Source: Paracoccaceae bacterium (GTDB lineage: Bacteria > Pseudomonadota > Alphaproteobacteria > Rhodobacterales > Rhodobacteraceae). From it: 21,269 nt of DNA. The translations under genes were made by a program, and so were the position numbers. This document shows, piece after piece, positions 1 through 7,872 of this stretch (positions within the stretch are counted from its first letter, which is position 1; the number at the start of each line of letters is the position of its first letter). The notes under the pieces were generated by a model. That model ran no database searches. It was given only the letters and a program-made list of their open reading frames with translations, and had not been told where the DNA came from. The DNA lies in NCBI GenBank assembly GCA_013214715.1, contig JABSSB010000127.1, forward strand, positions 12,620 through 33,888. Direction: 5' to 3'.

Positions 1-1
1 T

Positions 2-175
2 TACACCCATGCCCAACGGCCCAAGTTTCAGTGCCGCGTGCGCTGGCAGTCGGGTGATGTGACGATCTGGGACAACCGGGCGACTTGGCACAAGGCGATC
101 AATGATTATCACGGCTATCGCCGGTTGATGCATCGCGTGACGGTGGACGGCGTGGCCCTGAGAGGCGTCGCCTAA
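2..175 (+). CDS. TauD/TfdA-family Fe(II)/2-oxoglutarate dioxygenase, C-terminal fragment
   Basis: The window opens inside this gene, so only the last 57 codons and the TAA stop are visible. The fragment contains WDNRATWHKA followed by YRRLMHRVTV. In TauD/TfdA enzymes this end of the double-stranded beta-helix carries the distal iron-binding His (in WDNRATWH) and the Arg that binds the 2-oxoglutarate carboxylate. The family couples 2-oxoglutarate decarboxylation to hydroxylation of substrates such as taurine, aryloxyacetates or carnitine-like compounds. The substrate cannot be told from this piece. The stop codon overlaps the stop of the convergent gene on the other strand. Confidence 0.85.
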   Translation, partial: YTHAQRPKFQCRVRWQSGDVTIWDNRATWHKAINDYHGYRRLMHRVTVDGVALRGVA

Positions 176-1476
176 CCGTTTTGGTTCAATCGGTCGCGGA
201 CGATGTCCATATGCAGGCGCAGAGCATAGGCCTTTTCGCGAAACCGCAAGGGCAGGTTCAACTTGGCCACTTTGGCGTCGATCTCGGCCAGCCTTTCCAG
301 GCAGTCAGCCCGATCTTCATCTGAAAGATTTCCGTCGGCCATGCGCCGTTCGATTTGCAGCAACTCGCGATAGTGTTTGAACACGCGCGTGTTCATTTGC
401 CAGACGAACAACATCGGCAGTGCTCGCAGAATTGGGAAGGTGACCAGTAGCAACGGCACGAGAATCAACAACACGCTGCGGATTTGCGCGGCCATCCAGT
501 AGGGCAAATATTTTTCGAACACCGAAGGCCCGTCAGTCAGCGCCTCGGCGGCCTGATTATTCATAGGTAGATCAACGCCTTGCGTTGTGGGGAAGCGGAT
601 ATCATCCGACAGCAACACCGGGCCGGAATGGATACGCTGTGCGGCGCGAACAAAACGGTTCACAAGCGCTGGATGCAGATCGTTTTGCGCGGCCAGACTG
701 GCGACCATCGCGGTCAGGGAGACGGGCTCTGGCGGGACGCGGTTGGTATAGTCGATCCCGGCGGCGGGGATATCGACCAGGCGGACGTAATCGAACTGCC
801 GTGACAAGGCCCGGCTGTCGCGAAGGCTTTCGACCTGCACGGTCGGGTCTCTCAGCAGGTTTTGCAGATAGGGCGCGGTGACCGGCGCCACAAACACCGC
901 CACATCGACCCGCTCTGTTTCCAGTGCAGCCGCGGCTTCGGCCCCGCCAATGGGTAGGAAGCGGCTGTCGTCGATATCGATGTTCAATTCGCGTAGCACC
1001 TCATCCAGCGCGGCGCGCGTGCCACTGCCGGGGGCGCCGGCCGCAATGCGCAGCCCGTCCCACAAGGTCGCATCCGGCGTGCCATTGGGGGCGCCGCGAT
1101 GCAGCACAAAAAACGGTTCAAGAAACACAGCTGCCAGAGCGGACACCCCGGCCTCTTCCGGCGCACGGATGCCGCCTTGTATCAAGGCGACATCCACCTC
1201 TCCGGCGACCAGAAGTTCCATGTTTTCTGCGGACCCGGCCGTGGGCACGACGGTTAGGCGCAGACGGTCTCGGGCAAGGATCGTCTTATATTGCATGGCA
1301 ATCGCCTCATAGGCGCCACCTTCGATGCCAGCGGCCATGCGAATGTCCTGCGGCGGTAGCAGACTGCGCCAGAGCGTTAGCAGGCCAAAGCCAACGGAGA
1401 GTATCAGCAACAGGCCGAGCAGCAAAACCCCGAACGGCAGGTTGCGCCAGTTGCGCGTTTCGTTTGGAAATGCCAC
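172..1476 (-). CDS. Membrane-anchored TAXI-family (TRAP-associated) solute-binding protein
   Basis: The 434-residue product starts with GTG, preceded by a GAGG ribosome site 8 nt upstream. A hydrophobic segment at about residues 15-37 acts as signal anchor. The periplasmic region then begins with the TAXI/NMT1-like pattern (AAGIEGGAYEAIA, then VVPTAGSAENMELL and VDVALIQGG). A second hydrophobic stretch at about 332-360 is followed by a charged, probably helical tail (about 365-434). Classical TAXI proteins are soluble binding proteins for TRAP transporters. This one has two membrane segments, which would put the tail in the cytoplasm, and no TRAP permease gene is visible nearby. Ligand is unknown; the family includes glutamate and other organic-acid binders. 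It may be a membrane-bound sensor or an orphan receptor (inference). Confidence 0.8.
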   Translation of the reverse strand: MAFPNETRNWRNLPFGVLLLGLLLILSVGFGLLTLWRSLLPPQDIRMAAGIEGGAYEAIAMQYKTILARDRLRLTVVPTAGSAENMELLVAGEVDVALIQGGIRAPEEAGVSALAAVFLEPFFVLHRGAPNGTPDATLWDGLRIAAGAPGSGTRAALDEVLRELNIDIDDSRFLPIGGAEAAAALETERVDVAVFVAPVTAPYLQNLLRDPTVQVESLRDSRALSRQFDYVRLVDIPAAGIDYTNRVPPEPVSLTAMVASLAAQNDLHPALVNRFVRAAQRIHSGPVLLSDDIRFPTTQGVDLPMNNQAAEALTDGPSVFEKYLPYWMAAQIRSVLLILVPLLLVTFPILRALPMLFVWQMNTRVFKHYRELLQIERRMADGNLSDEDRADCLERLAEIDAKVAKLNLPLRFREKAYALRLHMDIVRDRLNQNG

Positions 1477-1542
1477 GGCGGGGCCTCACTGATCTGTGTT
1501 ACAAACCTGCGCCGGTCTCAGCCGGACAACATACAGTGTGCA

Positions 1543-1570
1543 AAGACAATCGGCCAATGACAATTGTCTT
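1543..1570. other. Intergenic dyad, possible weak terminator or operator
   Basis: AAGACAAT at 1543-1550 and ATTGTCTT at 1563-1570 form a perfect 8-bp inverted repeat around a 12-nt loop. The right arm overlaps a separate perfect palindrome, GACAATTGTC, at 1559-1568. The site lies between the end of the TPR gene and the start of the TAXI gene, both on the minus strand. The T-run after the stem is only three bases on the minus strand, so a Rho-independent terminator would be weak. An operator is equally possible. Confidence 0.4.
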
Positions 1571-1583
1571 GTGAGGGAAAGGC

Positions 1584-3248
1584 TTACTCAGCCGCGCGCA
1601 TCGCGGCTTGGGCACAAAAACAACTCGCCGCCACAGCCCGGTCAGCCCGCGCCAGCGCGAGGTCCAGGCGCTGTTTGATCTGCACGATTTCGACCGTTTC
1701 GCCACGCGCCTCAAGGCAATCATGCAAACCTCGCAAGGCCCAGACATTGTCGGGATGCACGGTTGCACGGCTGAGTTGCCCGCCCAGCCCAAGATCTTCG
1801 CGATAGGCGGCCTCTGCCTCTGCAACATGGCCCTGTTCGTAAAGAAGCGCACCTAAAGCATGGCGCACCGGCTGCATCCAGCCCCAAGGCTCATCATAAT
1901 CCAGCCCATCTTCCAGCGCGACACCCCGGCGCAGATGGTCAAAAGCTGCGTCATAGTTTTGCTGCCGATAGAGGATTTCGCCGCGCAGCATCTCGGTCGC
2001 CACGGCCAGCAGAGACACGACCGTGTTGTTATGCAAAAGCCGCGTGTTAGGAACGCGGTCGCGCGCGACGATGAAGTTTTGTTCTTCGACCAGCGCTTCA
2101 TTTACCTGCCCAAGGGCGGCATGCCCCAGGGCTCGGGCATAATGCGTGAAGGCGGTCAACGAGCAGCGCAGATCGGGCTGATCGGGTAAAGGCAGGTCGA
2201 TGCAGTCCTGCCAACGGCCAAAGCGGATCAGGACATGCGGCTCCATCGACAAATAGCTTTCGAAGTAATCGGCCATGGGTGGGCTTTGCATGGCGAGCAT
2301 TTCATCTGGTACGGTCGTGGCCATTTCCCGCACGGCATCCATCGCGGGCTGGAACTGCCCCAGAAACAAAGCGCCATAGATCACAAAGTGATAATCATGC
2401 AGCCGGTAGCCGGTGTAGATGTTGTAAGCGCCCTCACGCTCGTAGTATTTGCGATCCGCGATGACGGCCTGTTGGTTCCAGTGGACGACGTTCTGGTAAT
2501 GACCGCAGAGCACATCGATATGGGTCGGCATATGCACCAGATGCCCGCCATCCGGCATCAGCGTTCGCAGCGCATCCCCGGCCTTCAGAGCCTTTTCGGG
2601 AAAGGGCGACATCTCCATGAGATGCACATAGAGATGCAGGATGCCGGGATGGGCCATTGCGGCGGGTAGGGTCAGGGCCTCTTCCAGCACGTCCTGCGCC
2701 TCAAGCGTCGCAGTGCCTTCTGCGGGTTTTGCACCTGCGAGGTCCCACATTTTCCACGGTGTCAGGTTCAACAACGCCTCGACATAGACAGTTCGAAGGT
2801 CAAGCTGGTCGGGATGGGCCGCGAAAGCTAAGCGCATTGCGTCTGCGAAATCACGATCCCATTGATGCATGTCCGCGATAGGCTCCATCTGTGGATAGCG
2901 GGCGGTTAGGGCGTTGATCAGCGCGGCCTCAATCGGGGTGACGCGGTCGATCAGGGCCATGGCGGCCTCTGTCGCGTTGCGGGCTGCTGACAGTGCTTTC
3001 GCGCGGCCCCGGTCGTCAAACAACGCCCACGGCATATTGTAATTCGGCCCGGTCGCATAGGCCACGCCCCAATGCGCCATCGCACAGGTGGGGTCGACGA
3101 CAATTGCCCGTTCAAAGCAGGCGACTGCCTCAGTATGATTATAGCCATAGGTCCAGTTCAGTCCGCGATCGAACCAGATCTGAGCCTCGGCCCTGTCTGT
3201 CGTCACCGGGAAGGAATGTGCGCCAAGGTCATAAGGGTAATCGGTCAT
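1584..3248 (-). CDS. TTC38-like tetratricopeptide repeat protein
   Basis: The 554-residue protein has no signal peptide or membrane segment and is probably cytoplasmic. TPR-like helical pairs occur near residues 38-66 (HTEAVACFERAIVVDPTCAM), around 215-265 and again near 425-510. Between residues 200 and 290 it is rich in conserved-looking histidines, within HLYVHLMEMS (205-214) and GHLVHMPTHID (235-245) and then HGYQ/HDYH-type positions. This pattern recalls bacterial relatives of eukaryotic TTC38, for which I know no firm biochemical function. The ATG is preceded by GAGGAGG, a strong ribosome site. It lies 66 bp downstream of the MFS gene on the same strand and could be co-transcribed. A partner-binding scaffold is the default TPR role; the histidine cluster leaves metal binding open (inference). 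Confidence 0.75.
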   Translation of the reverse strand: MTDYPYDLGAHSFPVTTDRAEAQIWFDRGLNWTYGYNHTEAVACFERAIVVDPTCAMAHWGVAYATGPNYNMPWALFDDRGRAKALSAARNATEAAMALIDRVTPIEAALINALTARYPQMEPIADMHQWDRDFADAMRLAFAAHPDQLDLRTVYVEALLNLTPWKMWDLAGAKPAEGTATLEAQDVLEEALTLPAAMAHPGILHLYVHLMEMSPFPEKALKAGDALRTLMPDGGHLVHMPTHIDVLCGHYQNVVHWNQQAVIADRKYYEREGAYNIYTGYRLHDYHFVIYGALFLGQFQPAMDAVREMATTVPDEMLAMQSPPMADYFESYLSMEPHVLIRFGRWQDCIDLPLPDQPDLRCSLTAFTHYARALGHAALGQVNEALVEEQNFIVARDRVPNTRLLHNNTVVSLLAVATEMLRGEILYRQQNYDAAFDHLRRGVALEDGLDYDEPWGWMQPVRHALGALLYEQGHVAEAEAAYREDLGLGGQLSRATVHPDNVWALRGLHDCLEARGETVEIVQIKQRLDLALARADRAVAASCFCAQAAMRAAE

Positions 3249-3314
3249 TATCGGGGCCTCCTCTGGCTTTGGCCAGCATATCAGAGAAGAGGAAAGCCGA
3301 GAATGGCTTTAACC

Positions 3315-4526
3315 CTAGCGTAGCCCGGCGCGACGTTCGACCCGGCCCATTTCGATCATCCCGGCAAAGCCGCAAAGGCACATGATCAACACACCAATGG
3401 CCAAAGGCCAGATTGTGCCATTGAAGGTCAATCCCACCGGGGCCGCTATGACTGCCGCCAGAAAAGTCGCAATCGCCCCAATAACCGAGGCCGCCATGCC
3501 CGCAATATGGCCCATCGGTTCCATCGCGATGGCGTTGAGATTGCCAAGCGTCATGCCCGCCATGAAAAACAGAGATGTCTGCCAGATCACAAAGATGCCA
3601 AAGCGGGTATCAAGGCTTAGATCCGCCATGTTGGCCCCCATCACAGCGGCTGTCAGCACGATCTGCGCCCCCAGCGCGATTGTCACCATGCGCCGCATGC
3701 CCACCCGCACGACCAGCCATGCGTTGATCAGGCTGGCAGTGCCTGCAAAAAGCGCCACGATGGCAAACCATTCCGGGAAGCTGTCGGCGCGGCCATAGAC
3801 CTCGTCATAGATGGGCTGGACCATGGTGAGCATCGTAAACAGCGTGCCCATCGAGAACGTCTGCACCAGGATCGACAGGCGCACGGTCGGGTGAGTGACC
3901 ATTTCATGCGTCGCTGCCCAGAGCAGCGGCGCCCGAAACGGGCGGCGATTTTCGCGTGGCAGGGATTCCGGCAGGCGCAGACCCATCCACAAGACCGTGA
4001 TGACCGAAAACAGGATGAAGGCCAGAAAAATGCCGCGCCACCCGGTGAATGCGATGATCGCTTCCCCAAGCAAGGGTGCGAAGGCTGGCACGAGCGTGAA
4101 GATCATCATCGCAATGGACATGATCCGCGCCATGATCCGGCCAGAATAGAAATCGCGCACCACGGCAATGGCCACAACGCGCGGTCCAGCAGCCCCCAGC
4201 CCCTGCAAAAGCCGCGCAGCCAGAACCATTTCCAGCCCCTGCGCGGACCAAGCCAGATAGGCGGCAAGGCAATAGATTGCCGCTCCGGCCAGGATCACAG
4301 GCTTGCGGCCAAACGCATCCGAGAGCGGCCCGGTAAAAAGCGTGCCAATCCCCATGCCCAGCACGAAAGAGGTCAGCACCAACTGGGCGCGGTTGACCTC
4401 TGACGGGCTGAGTTCCTGCGCAATCTCGGGTAGAGCGGGCAGCATGGAATCGATCGAAAAGGCGATCGTGGCGAACATCATCGCAATCAGCGCGATGAAT
4501 TCGGCCCGGTGCATCGGGTTTTGCAT
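3315..4526 (-). CDS. Bcr/CflA-type MFS drug:proton antiporter (DHA1 family)
   Basis: The product is a 403-residue inner-membrane protein with about 12 hydrophobic segments. The MFS motif A between TM2 and TM3 is visible as GPLSDAFGRKP, and the N-terminal half (FSIDSMLPALPEIAQEL, then QLVLTSFVLGMGIGTLF) is typical of Bcr/CflA multidrug exporters. Members export chloramphenicol, bicyclomycin, sulfonamides or metabolites in exchange for protons; the substrate here is unknown. The reading frame extends upstream to 4562, but AAAGGA lies 9 nt before the ATG at 4526, so that start was chosen. Another in-frame ATG follows at 4514. The gene appears intact. Confidence 0.85.
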   Translation of the reverse strand: MQNPMHRAEFIALIAMMFATIAFSIDSMLPALPEIAQELSPSEVNRAQLVLTSFVLGMGIGTLFTGPLSDAFGRKPVILAGAAIYCLAAYLAWSAQGLEMVLAARLLQGLGAAGPRVVAIAVVRDFYSGRIMARIMSIAMMIFTLVPAFAPLLGEAIIAFTGWRGIFLAFILFSVITVLWMGLRLPESLPRENRRPFRAPLLWAATHEMVTHPTVRLSILVQTFSMGTLFTMLTMVQPIYDEVYGRADSFPEWFAIVALFAGTASLINAWLVVRVGMRRMVTIALGAQIVLTAAVMGANMADLSLDTRFGIFVIWQTSLFFMAGMTLGNLNAIAMEPMGHIAGMAASVIGAIATFLAAVIAAPVGLTFNGTIWPLAIGVLIMCLCGFAGMIEMGRVERRAGLR

Positions 4527-4640
4527 TGGATTTTGTCCTTTGGCCTCGGATCCCGCTATCATGCGATCCGGCCAGGGGCCAGAGGGGGCATTGCAGATCT
4601 GCTAAAATCTGCTCTCAAGTCAGATTATTTAGGTGGCGGC

Positions 4641-4993
4641 TCAGGGCCGAGGGTCATCATCTTCATTGGCGGGCAGGGTGTCGTGATGGTGACGCCCCAG
4701 CCGGGCAAAGCGGTATTCTGTGTGCGCCTCGCGTTTGCGCATACGCGCCTTGGCGAAGCGCTGGATGGTAAGAGCAAAGACGCCGATGCCCAAAAAATCA
4801 GAAACGTGGCGCCGATCTTGCCGATGGCCGTGGCGGGTACCAGACTGCCATAGCCGACGGTCGATATGGTCACCACGGTGAAGAAATAGCTGTCAATCCA
4901 GCTCCATTCCTCGACGAAGCGGAAGAAAACCGTTCAAGCAAGGATGATAACCGCAAGGGTCGAACGCAGGTTTAACAGCCCAAAGCGTGTCAC
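4641..4993 (-). pseudogene. Broken two-TM potassium channel gene (Ion_trans_2 type)
   Basis: A likely GTG start at 4993 lies 2 nt after the dsbA-like stop codon, so this would be the third gene of that operon. The frame encodes a first TM helix, a pore helix (SWIDSYFFTVVTIS) and the selectivity filter TVGYG at 4847-4861, the hallmark of K+ channels. Two lesions break it. Codon 20 is TGA (4934-4936), inside TM1, where a Gly codon GGA would fit. A T6 run (A6 on the plus strand, 4792-4797) is one base short: after it, TM2 (GIGVFALTIQRFAKAR) and a basic/His-rich tail continue in another frame to TGA at 4641-4643. Restoring one T gives a 118-codon frame that otherwise looks complete. Loss looks recent because both halves remain recognisable. 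A homopolymer error could explain the frameshift but not the TGA. Confidence 0.85.
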
Positions 4994-4995
4994 GC

Positions 4996-5661
4996 TTAAG
5001 CGTTCTCTTGCTCCAGACCGGCCATGATCTCGCGGATGACCTTCTCCCACAGATCAGGTGGCTGCGCGCCGGGCACGGCATGTTGATTGGCGACGATGAA
5101 GGTCGGGACGGAATTCACGCCCATCTGGCGCGAATGGGCGTCACGGTCGCGGATTCTTTGCGCGTCGGCATCGGATGCCAGAAGCTTGCGGACAACAGAC
5201 GCGTCCATCCCGACGCTGTCTGCGATATCGGCCAGCACGTCATGATCCCCGATATCACGCGCCTCGACGAAATAGGCGTTGAAGAGCGCATCCACCACAT
5301 CCCCCTGCTTGCCTTCGATCCCGGCCCAATGGATCAGCCGGTGCGCGTCGATTGTGTTGGGCGTGACTTTCATACCCTCGAAATCGATGCTCAGCCCCGC
5401 GGCCTCCGCGTTTTGCACGACCGGTGTGTAGGCGCGGACGGCACCCTCTTTGCCGCCGAACTTGCCTTCGAGATAGGCGCGGCGATCCATGCCGCCTGCG
5501 GGCATGTCAGGGTTCAGCTGAAAGGGATGCCATTCGATGACAAAGGGATGATCCGGGATCGCGGCCAGCGCTTTGTCCAGATGGGTTTTGCCGATATAGC
5601 ACCAGGGGCAGATCGGGTCCGACAGAATGTCGAGTTTCACGCGGGCATCGGTGTCGGCCAT
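4996..5661 (-). CDS. DsbA-family oxidoreductase, FrnE-like
   Basis: The 221-residue protein belongs to the thioredoxin-fold DsbA/FrnE/HCCA-isomerase group. A CPWC redox motif sits at residues 18-21 (DPICPWCYIG), after the first beta strand. The helical insertion typical of DsbA follows, and a conserved cis-Pro region (GVNSVPTFIV) appears near the C-terminus. There is no signal peptide, so it acts in the cytoplasm, like FrnE of polyketide producers and of Deinococcus, where it is a disulfide isomerase linked to oxidative stress. The ATG lies 3 nt after the acyl-CoA synthetase stop, so the two are almost certainly one transcript. The substrate is unknown. Length is normal and no lesion is seen. 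Confidence 0.88.
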   Translation of the reverse strand: MADTDARVKLDILSDPICPWCYIGKTHLDKALAAIPDHPFVIEWHPFQLNPDMPAGGMDRRAYLEGKFGGKEGAVRAYTPVVQNAEAAGLSIDFEGMKVTPNTIDAHRLIHWAGIEGKQGDVVDALFNAYFVEARDIGDHDVLADIADSVGMDASVVRKLLASDADAQRIRDRDAHSRQMGVNSVPTFIVANQHAVPGAQPPDLWEKVIREIMAGLEQENA

Positions 5662-5664
5662 AGA

Positions 5665-7164
5665 TCAGACCCTAAAATGGGCACGCAGGGCGCGCCGCAG
5701 GAGTTTTCCATTCGGCCCGCGCGGAAGCTCGGGCAGGTAAATGAAGGCGCGCGGTTGTTTGTAGCGGGCCAGTCTCTCTTTCACATACGCCGCCAGCGCA
5801 TCGGGGTCCAGCGGGGCGGGGCCGCTGTAAAATGCCGCAATAATGCGGGCATCGGCCTTGGCCTCGACATCTGTGACGCCAATTTCCAAGATGCCGGGAT
5901 GGCTGGCCAGCGCGGTTTCGACCTCAAGCGGGGAGACGCGATACCCGCCTGCATTCATCATGTCATCATTGCGCCCAAGATAGGAAATCTGCCCATCAGT
6001 ATCCATGACACCCATATCGCCGGTCAAAAACCACTCGCCGGCAAAGCGTGCGCGCGTATCTTCGGGCGCTGTGGGATAGCCCAGCATCAGGCCTGGGTCG
6101 CTGCGATGCACGGCAATGACACCGGGCGCGTCATGGGCGACGGGCGTGCCGCTTTCATCGACAATGGCGACCCGACGGCCCCGCTGCGGCCGGCCCAAAG
6201 CCGCGCCCTGCGCCGGGCGGCCCGGCGCGCCGGAAATGAAGGTCGAACATTCCGACATGCCATAGGCTTCATAAAGCGCTGTGCCCGTAGCCTCCTGCCA
6301 GGCCTGCCGGATCGGGTCGGACAGTTTCTCGCCCGCGCAAAGCCCGTGACGCAGATCGGGCAGGGGGGACAGATCGACCCGCAGCAATTTGCGATAGACG
6401 CCGGGGGCTGCGGCAAAGATGGTCGCGCGATGCTCAGCCAGCAAATCCGGCAGCGCCTCGGGCAGGGTGCCGGGGGACGGGATCAGCGCGGTTGCCCCGA
6501 CGGTCCAGGGGTCCATCACCCCAGTGCCCAGCGTATAGGTCCAGTTGAAGGCGCCGGCATGCAGCATCCGATCCTCGGCGTGCAGGTCATACCAGTCGCG
6601 GATCATCATTTGCCGCGCCCAGATCGCGCGATGGGCATGGGCCACCGCGCGCGGCGCACCGGATGTGCCCGAAGTATAGACCATATAGGCCAGCCGATCC
6701 GGAGCCCCGATGGACCAGTCACATTGGGGCAGATCGCGCATCGCGCGCAGCTCTGACAGCGTAATATGGCGTGGTCCTGCCGCGCTTGGGATGCTGGGAT
6801 CATGCAGGATCGCAGCCGGGGCCAAATCGGCCACCATCCCCGCAACCTCGCGTTCCGTTAACTGCGACGATGTCGGCACCGGGATCACCCCGGCCGCAAT
6901 CGCGCCCAGATAGGCAATTGGGAAATCCGGTGTGTTGCCCAGCCGCATCAACAGGATATCGCCAGGCACCAGCCCGGCCTGCAGCAGCCCCGTCCCGGTG
7001 CCCCGCACCGCCTGTTCCAGCGCGCCATAGCTCAGCGCCGGACCACCCAGAACCTGCAAGGCGATCTTGTCGGGCGCGACGCCCGCCTGCCCCAGTACAT
7101 GAGCGGCAAGGTTGAACGGGGCAGGGCAGGGCGTAAAGCCGCCAATGTCGTAAAGGGCTTGCAT
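5665..7164 (-). CDS. AMP-forming acyl-CoA synthetase (benzoate-CoA-ligase-like)
   Basis: The 499-residue protein is an ANL-superfamily adenylating enzyme, which activates a carboxylic acid to acyl-AMP and then acyl-CoA. The ATP loop is YTSGTSGAPRAVAH (163-176), with Arg where most members have Lys after the Pro. YGMSECS (301-307) is motif A5, TGD (381-383) is A7, and NAGGYRVSPLEVE (404-416) is the hinge region. The catalytic C-terminal Lys is present at 487 in GPNGKLLRR. GAFNWTYTLGTGVMDPW resembles benzoate and medium-chain acyl ligases, but chain length or aromatic preference cannot be read from sequence. It heads the synthetase-dsbA-channel unit and is divergent from an XRE-cupin regulator 66 bp away, which is a plausible controller (inference). 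Confidence 0.88.
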   Translation of the reverse strand: MQALYDIGGFTPCPAPFNLAAHVLGQAGVAPDKIALQVLGGPALSYGALEQAVRGTGTGLLQAGLVPGDILLMRLGNTPDFPIAYLGAIAAGVIPVPTSSQLTEREVAGMVADLAPAAILHDPSIPSAAGPRHITLSELRAMRDLPQCDWSIGAPDRLAYMVYTSGTSGAPRAVAHAHRAIWARQMMIRDWYDLHAEDRMLHAGAFNWTYTLGTGVMDPWTVGATALIPSPGTLPEALPDLLAEHRATIFAAAPGVYRKLLRVDLSPLPDLRHGLCAGEKLSDPIRQAWQEATGTALYEAYGMSECSTFISGAPGRPAQGAALGRPQRGRRVAIVDESGTPVAHDAPGVIAVHRSDPGLMLGYPTAPEDTRARFAGEWFLTGDMGVMDTDGQISYLGRNDDMMNAGGYRVSPLEVETALASHPGILEIGVTDVEAKADARIIAAFYSGPAPLDPDALAAYVKERLARYKQPRAFIYLPELPRGPNGKLLRRALRAHFRV

Positions 7165-7193
7165 GGTCCGTGGCTAGCCCGTGCCCGCGGCGG

Positions 7194-7221
7194 TTGCAAG
7201 TCAGCGTGCCCGGGCTATAAC
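7194..7221 (+). promoter_or_regulatory. Sigma-70-type promoter for a leaderless regulator mRNA
   Basis: TTGCAA (7194-7199) and TATAAC (7216-7221) are separated by 16 bp. Only 9 nt lie between the -10 box and the ATG at 7231, so transcription would start at or within about 3 nt of the ATG. No Shine-Dalgarno sequence is present there, which fits a leaderless mRNA. Confidence 0.6.
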
Positions 7222-7230
7222 CCTTGGCCT

Positions 7231-7851
7231 ATGACAAAAGATCCAAAATCCCTGATCCGTATCGCACGTTCTGAAGGCCCCGATGAGCTGGCCGAACCGC
7301 TGGACCTGGGCGTGCGTGTGCGCGAATTGCGCAAGGCGCGGGACTGGACCTTGGAACAGGCGGCCAATCAGGCCGGGCTGGCGCGCTCGACCCTGTCAAA
7401 GATCGAGAACGGACAGATGTCACCGACTTATGAGGCGCTGAAAAAGCTTGCCATCGGTCTGGGCATTTCGGTGCCGCAGCTGTTCACACCGCCGCAACGA
7501 GATCAGGTCAACGGTCGGATGGCGGTGACCAAATCCGAAGAAGGCGCGGCCCATGCCACGGCCACCTACGAGCATGAGCTTCTGGCCGATACGCTGACGA
7601 AAAAATCCATGCTGCCCTATCGCGCGCGTGTGCGCGCACGCAGCATGGAGGAGTTCGACGGGTGGGTCCGCCACGACGGTGAAGAGTTTTTATTTGTCTT
7701 GACCGGTGTCATCCGGCTCTACACCGAATTCTACGAACCGCTTGAGATGCGTCGCGGCGACAGCGCCTATTACGACGCGACGATGGGCCATAATGTCGTG
7801 TCTGTCAGTTCCGAGGATGCCACGATTTTATGGGTGACATCGCTGGTGTGA
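7231..7851 (+). CDS. XRE-family regulator with C-terminal cupin sensor domain
   Basis: The 206-residue protein has an N-terminal helix-turn-helix of Cro/C1 type at about residues 26-82 (VRELRKARDWTLEQAANQAG, then LARSTLSKIENGQMSPTYEA) and a cupin barrel at about 135-203 (HDGEEFLFVLTG, RRGDSAYYD, MGHNVVSV). Such HTH-cupin proteins sense small molecules and control adjacent catabolic genes. The frame extends further upstream, but the ATG at 7231 was chosen because the HTH starts soon after it and a promoter sits immediately upstream. Its neighbour, the divergent acyl-CoA synthetase, is the obvious candidate target. The effector could be the acid substrate or its CoA ester (inference). The gene converges with a small minus-strand gene 8 bp beyond its stop. 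Confidence 0.88.
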   Translation: MTKDPKSLIRIARSEGPDELAEPLDLGVRVRELRKARDWTLEQAANQAGLARSTLSKIENGQMSPTYEALKKLAIGLGISVPQLFTPPQRDQVNGRMAVTKSEEGAAHATATYEHELLADTLTKKSMLPYRARVRARSMEEFDGWVRHDGEEFLFVLTGVIRLYTEFYEPLEMRRGDSAYYDATMGHNVVSVSSEDATILWVTSLV

Positions 7852-7853
7852 CC

Positions 7854-7872
7854 CCGCGTTTATGCGGCTTTT
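7854..7872 (+). terminator. Weak Rho-independent-like hairpin after the XRE gene
   Basis: CCGC (7854-7857) and GCGG (7864-7867) flank a GTTTAT loop and are followed by C and four T. The stem is short and overlaps the end of the convergent small gene, so termination would be inefficient. Confidence 0.35.

Noticed and set aside
3263..3276. Hairpin CTGGC-TTTG-GCCAG between the MFS and TPR genes
   Set aside because: A 5-bp stem without a T-run on the minus strand is too weak to call a terminator.
4987..6756. Very long plus-strand open frame (589 codons)
   Set aside because: It is antisense to the intact DsbA and acyl-CoA synthetase genes, whose motifs are unmistakable; long antisense frames are common in GC-rich genomes.
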